Source: Lachnospiraceae bacterium UBA1729 (lineage in GTDB: Bacteria; Bacillota; Clostridia; Lachnospirales; Lachnospiraceae). From it: DNA of 10,693 nucleotides. The position numbers and the translations under genes are program-made. The DNA is taken from contig DCIJ01000019.1 of NCBI GenBank assembly GCA_002315945.1, positions 1-10,693 on the forward strand, in the 5' to 3' direction. This document shows positions 8,083 through 10,693 of this stretch, piece after piece. The number at the start of each line of letters is the position of its first letter. Within the stretch, counting starts at the first letter, position 1. The notes beneath the pieces were generated by a model. It saw only the letters and a list, made by a program, of their open reading frames with translations. It did not search any database and was not told the DNA's origin.

Positions 8083-8123
8083 AGTCTGTATCTTTAGAAT
8101 TCGCTGAAGGTACAGACTTTTTT
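8083..8123 (+). terminator. Rho-independent terminator after metY
   Basis: A 12-base-pair stem (8083-8094 with 8107-8118, AGTCTGTA against TACAGACT plus four more pairs including one wobble) with a 12-base loop is followed by a run of six T (8118-8123). It lies 158 bases past the metY stop and probably ends the glycan-metY transcript. The reverse strand has no T run, so it acts on + strand transcripts only. Confidence 0.75.
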
Positions 8124-8140
8124 ATTGCTTATCATAAGGA

Positions 8141-8157
8141 CACATGCGAAGCATGTG
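8141..8157 (+). other. Short perfect hairpin in the leader of the FliD-like gene
   Basis: CACATGC (8141-8147) and GCATGTG (8151-8157) pair perfectly around a GAA loop. The centre is GCGAAGC, a sequence known to form an unusually stable mini-hairpin as single-stranded DNA. There is no T run after it, so it is not a terminator. Its role is unknown. Confidence 0.5.
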
Positions 8158-8162
8158 GCGTT

Positions 8163-8199
8163 GTGATTCCCTGTTAGGAAGGATCCTAATACTTATCAC
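8163..8199 (+). other. Second stem-loop just before the ribosome binding site
   Basis: TTAGGA (8174-8179) pairs with TCCTAA (8184-8189) around an AGGA loop, and an outer GTGAT (8163-8167) can pair with ATCAC (8195-8199). The perfect AAAGGAGG site at 8205-8212 begins six bases later and is left open. The fold could set mRNA stability or translation, but no known riboswitch class is recognised. Confidence 0.35.
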
Positions 8200-8217
8200 G
8201 GAAGAAAGGAGGGGAAC

Positions 8218-9516
8218 ATGGCTAATCTGGCATTAGATACAGTATATAATCATTATCTGACTACGTATTTTCATGATACTGTAACCAAGTATGACGCTCA
8301 TAAGAAAGATGAGCTTAAGGGCGTATACAATTCTATCGTAAAGCTCAACAAAGAATCCCCTCTGTTTTTACCTGTTAAGTCGCAGGAGACCAAGCAGTTT
8401 GCTGTAGGTGTCAAGGAAAGCGCCAGGGAACTTAAGAATACGATTGCGTCGCTGCGCGGACTGGGACAGGAGGAACTTCTTAATAAGAAGGTTGCCTTTT
8501 CTACCAACAAATCACTGGCGGAAGCTATATACATTGGTGATGACAGTGAGAGCGAAACTATTCCGACTTTTGAAATGGGTGTGCTTGAGCTGGCTAAGCC
8601 TCAGGTTAATCTGGGTAAATTCCTTGAATCAGATGCAAGAGGACTGGCAGAGGATACCTATTCCTTTGACGTGAATATTAATAATCTAAGTTATGAGTTC
8701 CAGTACAATGTTAATTCTGATGATACCAACCAAAGCATTCAGGAGAAGTTGGCCCGTCTGATTAATGGAGCTAATATTGGCTTGGAGGCTCAGGTAGAGA
8801 CAGATGGCGAATTCAGTGCTCTCAAGCTTGTGTCCAATGGAACCGGAAAGCCTGAAGGGCGAAAGACACTTTTTTCAGTATCGGATGATAACACCAGCCG
8901 AAGAGCAGGAAGCGCGTCTTACTTTGGAATAGATGAAGTGACACAGAACTCTTCTAACGCTTTGTTCACAATCAACGGAGTTGAGCGAGAGGCTGGAAGC
9001 AATCATTTCACTGTAGAAAAGAGTTATGAGATAACTCTCAATGGTGTGAGCCCTGATGAGGACACCGTCACCAGCATTGGTGTAAAAAATGATACAGAAT
9101 CTCTGAGAGAGAATATTACTAAACTGATGGATGGCTACAATACTTTTATTGATTCAGCCAACAGTGTTGCCTCTGAGGAGACCAAGAATCAGACCCTGTT
9201 AAGGGAGATGAAGAATCTGTCTTCTTATTATAAAGAAGGTTTGGATGAATTTGGTCTGGATATAGATGATGACGGTCATATGGTATTAGATAAGAGTATC
9301 TATGAGCAGGCTTTTGAAAATGAAAATCTGGGATTGTCCCTGGGCAAGGTAAAGAGCTTTGCCAATGCACTGATGAGAAAGACTGATACAATATCAATCA
9401 ATCCTATGCAGTATGTTAACAAGACGGTTGTTGCATATAAGAACCCTGGAAAGAATTTTGCAACTCCCTATATCACAAGCCCCTACAGTGGACTTTTGTT
9501 TAATAGTTACTGCTAA
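8218..9516 (+). CDS. FliD-like protein lacking recognisable FliD end segments; orphan, function unknown
   Basis: A 432-residue protein with no signal peptide or membrane span. Residues 1-140 are mostly charged helix-like sequence unlike FliD. From about 141 to 225, DTYSFDVNINNLSYEFQYNV, followed by INGANIGLEAQV and FSVSDD, resembles the beta domains of FliD and flagellins. NALFTINGVEREAGSN with YEITLNG (about 245-275), the helix TESLRENITKLMDGYNTFID (about 292-311) and GLDIDDDGHMVLDKSIYEQAF (about 343-363) match the FliD C-terminal domain. The normal FliD start (GSGLDVNSIV type) and its helical C-terminal end are absent; instead it ends TPYITSPYSGLLFNSYC. It stands alone between two terminators, with a perfect AAAGGAGG five bases before the ATG and no other flagellar gene nearby. 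It may be a flagellar accessory protein, an export cargo or a repurposed relative; I cannot say which. Confidence 0.7.
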   Translation: MANLALDTVYNHYLTTYFHDTVTKYDAHKKDELKGVYNSIVKLNKESPLFLPVKSQETKQFAVGVKESARELKNTIASLRGLGQEELLNKKVAFSTNKSLAEAIYIGDDSESETIPTFEMGVLELAKPQVNLGKFLESDARGLAEDTYSFDVNINNLSYEFQYNVNSDDTNQSIQEKLARLINGANIGLEAQVETDGEFSALKLVSNGTGKPEGRKTLFSVSDDNTSRRAGSASYFGIDEVTQNSSNALFTINGVEREAGSNHFTVEKSYEITLNGVSPDEDTVTSIGVKNDTESLRENITKLMDGYNTFIDSANSVASEETKNQTLLREMKNLSSYYKEGLDEFGLDIDDDGHMVLDKSIYEQAFENENLGLSLGKVKSFANALMRKTDTISINPMQYVNKTVVAYKNPGKNFATPYITSPYSGLLFNSYC

Positions 9517-9561
9517 GCATTAAAAACACTGATAATTCCTTAATATTCGTTAAAAATGTTA

Positions 9562-9590
9562 TTGACACGGTTGTCGCCTTATGGTATTTT
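9562..9590 (+). promoter_or_regulatory. Strong sigma-A promoter of the rpmG-secE-nusG operon
   Basis: A perfect TTGACA (9562-9567) is followed after 17 bases by TATTTT (9585-9590) with an extended -10 TGG (9582-9584). Transcription should start near 9597, about 118 bases before rpmG. The promoter overlaps the preceding gene's terminator, whose loop contains the -10. Confidence 0.75.
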
Positions 9591-9608
9591 ATCAAGGCGA
9601 CAATTTTT
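9571..9608 (+). terminator. Rho-independent terminator of the FliD-like gene, overlapping a promoter
   Basis: A perfect ten-base-pair stem, TTGTCGCCTT (9571-9580) with AAGGCGACAA (9594-9603), a 13-base loop and then TTTTT (9604-9608). It lies 54 bases past the stop of the FliD-like gene. Transcripts begun at the overlapping promoter would start in the right arm and so could not form the hairpin. Confidence 0.85.
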
Positions 9609-9714
9609 ATTGGAGCTTTTTTTATTGTGCAAAAGTTGGCCAAAGCTGTGAAGAACATGGCACTTTATGTTGTGCTTTATGGCTTGAATGGCAACAAGAT
9701 TTGGAGGAATAGCA

Positions 9715-9864
9715 ATGAGAACCAGAATTACTTTAGCATGCACAGAATGCAAGCAGAGAAATTATAATACAACTAAGGATAAGAAGACTCATCCTGACAG
9801 AATGGAAACAAAGAAGTACTGCAGATTCTGCAAGACTCATACATTACATAAGGAAACAAAATAG
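9715..9864 (+). CDS. rpmG: Ribosomal protein L33 (bL33), zinc-binding type
   Basis: A 49-residue basic protein of the large ribosomal subunit, starting MRTRITLACTECKQRNY. Two CxxC pairs (CTEC at about residues 9-12 and CRFC at about 36-39) show the zinc-ribbon form. The centre, KKTHPDRMETKKYC, is typical of L33. GGAGG at 9703-9707 lies seven bases before the ATG. It is the first gene of the conserved rpmG-secE-nusG operon. The tRNA-Trp gene often found between rpmG and secE in related bacteria is absent; only 24 bases separate the two genes here. Confidence 0.95.
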   Translation: MRTRITLACTECKQRNYNTTKDKKTHPDRMETKKYCRFCKTHTLHKETK

Positions 9865-9888
9865 TCCCTGCGCGACGAAAGGAGCATC

Positions 9889-10083
9889 ATGTCAGAAGAA
9901 AAAAAGGTTAAAACCAACTTTTTCGATGGAGTAAAAAAAGAGTTTCGCAAAATCTCCTGGCCTGATCAGAACGACCTTCTCAAGCAGTCTGTTGCTGTTG
10001 TCTGCGTATCACTTGTAGTGGGCGCTCTTATTGCAGTGATGGATCTGGCTATTCAGTATGGTGTTAATTTTATAACAATGTAA
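9889..10083 (+). CDS. secE: Preprotein translocase subunit SecE
   Basis: A 64-residue subunit of the SecYEG protein-export channel. It shows the short Gram-positive form: a charged amphipathic stretch with the conserved KKEFRKISWPD motif (about residues 16-26), then a single membrane span (about 33-60, VAVVCVSLVVGALIAVMDLA) clamping SecY. AAAGGAG at 9878-9884 precedes the ATG. The gap to nusG is 17 bases, so the two are transcribed together, as in most bacteria. Confidence 0.95.
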   Translation: MSEEKKVKTNFFDGVKKEFRKISWPDQNDLLKQSVAVVCVSLVVGALIAVMDLAIQYGVNFITM

Positions 10084-10100
10084 TGACAGGAGAGGGTATT

Positions 10101-10693
10101 ATGGCAGAAGAAGTAATGAGCGAAGTAGTTGAAACTCCCGAAGCTGAAGCAGCGGTAGAAGCTACTGCCAGCGAAGCAAACTCAGATGCCAAGTGGTATG
10201 TTGTTCATACATACTCTGGTTATGAGAATAAGGTAAGAGATAACCTCCTCAAGGCAATTGAGAACCAGAACCTGAGAGATGAAATCTTTGAGGTTAGAGT
10301 TCCTGTTGAAGAGTCTGTTGAAATTAGAAACGGCAAGAGAAAAGAAGTTACAAGAAAGCTTTTCCCTGGATATGTTCTGATCAATATGATTATGAACGAC
10401 AAGACCTGGTATGTAGTTCGTAACACCAGAGGTGTTACCGGATTCGTAGGTCCTGGAAGCAAGCCCGTTCCTCTTACAGACATGGAGATGAGACCTCTTG
10501 GAATCAAGACAGACGTTGTTACTGTTGATTTCGCAGAGGGCGATACAGTTGCTGTAATTGCAGGCGTATGGAAGGATACCGTTGGTGTTGTATCAAGAAT
10601 GGACAACAACAAGCAGGTTGCTACTATCCATGTAGAACTCTTTGGTAGAGAGACACCTGTAGAAATCAGCTACGCTGAGGTTAGAAAGCTTAA
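10101..10693 (+). CDS. nusG: Transcription termination/antitermination factor NusG, 3' end cut by window edge
   Basis: NusG binds RNA polymerase and modulates elongation, pausing and coupling to translation. The frame starts at an ATG preceded by AGGAG (10088-10092) and stays open to the window end, giving 197 full codons. Residues 1-31 are an acidic, low-complexity extension; the conserved NGN domain starts at Trp32 (KWYVVHTYSGYENKV) and includes KLFPGYVLI. The KOW domain follows, with VAVIAGVWKDTVGVV and the family-typical LFGRETPVEI. The last visible residues, EVRKL, are normally the very end of NusG, so probably only a residue or two plus the stop are missing. Ribosomal protein genes rplK and rplA are the usual neighbours beyond the edge. 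Confidence 0.95.
   Translation, partial: MAEEVMSEVVETPEAEAAVEATASEANSDAKWYVVHTYSGYENKVRDNLLKAIENQNLRDEIFEVRVPVEESVEIRNGKRKEVTRKLFPGYVLINMIMNDKTWYVVRNTRGVTGFVGPGSKPVPLTDMEMRPLGIKTDVVTVDFAEGDTVAVIAGVWKDTVGVVSRMDNNKQVATIHVELFGRETPVEISYAEVRKL

Noticed and set aside
7925..8217. Sigma-28 (flagellar) promoter upstream of the FliD-like gene
   Set aside because: I looked for TAAA, about 15 bases, then a GCCGATA-like box and found no acceptable pair; the sigma-A-like boxes at 8052-8081 fit better.
9604..9714. A regulatory RNA or riboswitch in the rpmG leader
   Set aside because: Only a weak AGCTTT/AAAGCT pairing with a 22-base loop and a small CTTTATG repeat are visible; nothing matches a known leader class.
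9657..9764. A 35-codon upstream frame overlapping the rpmG start in another frame
   Set aside because: No convincing ribosome binding site and no recognisable product; rpmG has its own GGAGG at ideal spacing. Probably chance.

Overview
The window looks like part of the chromosome of a low-GC Gram-positive anaerobe, most likely a member of the Lachnospiraceae (Clostridia; the Butyrivibrio/Pseudobutyrivibrio/Roseburia neighbourhood). The basis is strong AGGAGG-type ribosome binding sites before nearly every gene, the rpmG-secE-nusG order, a 64-residue SecE, and protein styles (the glycan membrane protein, the FliD-like protein ending in a YSGLLFNSYC-type tail) that I associate with that family. 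The genus is an inference. All genes lie on the + strand; I saw no convincing minus-strand gene, RNA gene, insertion sequence or CRISPR array.

Region 1 (1-6625) is a sugar-nucleotide and cell-surface glycan block. It holds the 3' part of manC (mannose-1-phosphate guanylyltransferase with a C-terminal cupin), manA (class I mannose-6-phosphate isomerase) overlapping it, a family 2 glycosyltransferase of the rhamnosyltransferase-like type, and a very large multi-pass membrane protein of the PTPS_related/GT-C-like type. ManA and ManC supply the two ends of the route fructose-6-P to GDP-mannose; the phosphomannomutase in between is not in the window. The two later proteins probably assemble or decorate a surface polysaccharide, one in the cytoplasm and one across the membrane. 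The membrane protein carries an unusual cytoplasmic tail of about 209 residues that is more than half Asp and Glu and partly built from an imperfect tandem repeat.

Region 2 (6644-8217) is metY (O-acetylhomoserine sulfhydrylase), only 18 bases behind the membrane-protein gene, followed by a 293-base gap. The gap holds a degenerate tandem copy of the metY 3' end, a promoter-like sequence, a rho-independent terminator and two small hairpins leading into the next gene.

Region 3 (8218-9516) is a single gene for a protein resembling the middle and C-terminal parts of the flagellar cap protein FliD, but without recognisable FliD end segments and with no flagellar gene beside it.

Region 4 (9517-10693) is the start of the conserved rpmG-secE-nusG operon, with a strong sigma-A-type promoter whose -10 element lies in the loop of the terminator of the preceding gene. 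nusG runs off the right edge, probably only a residue or two short of its stop.
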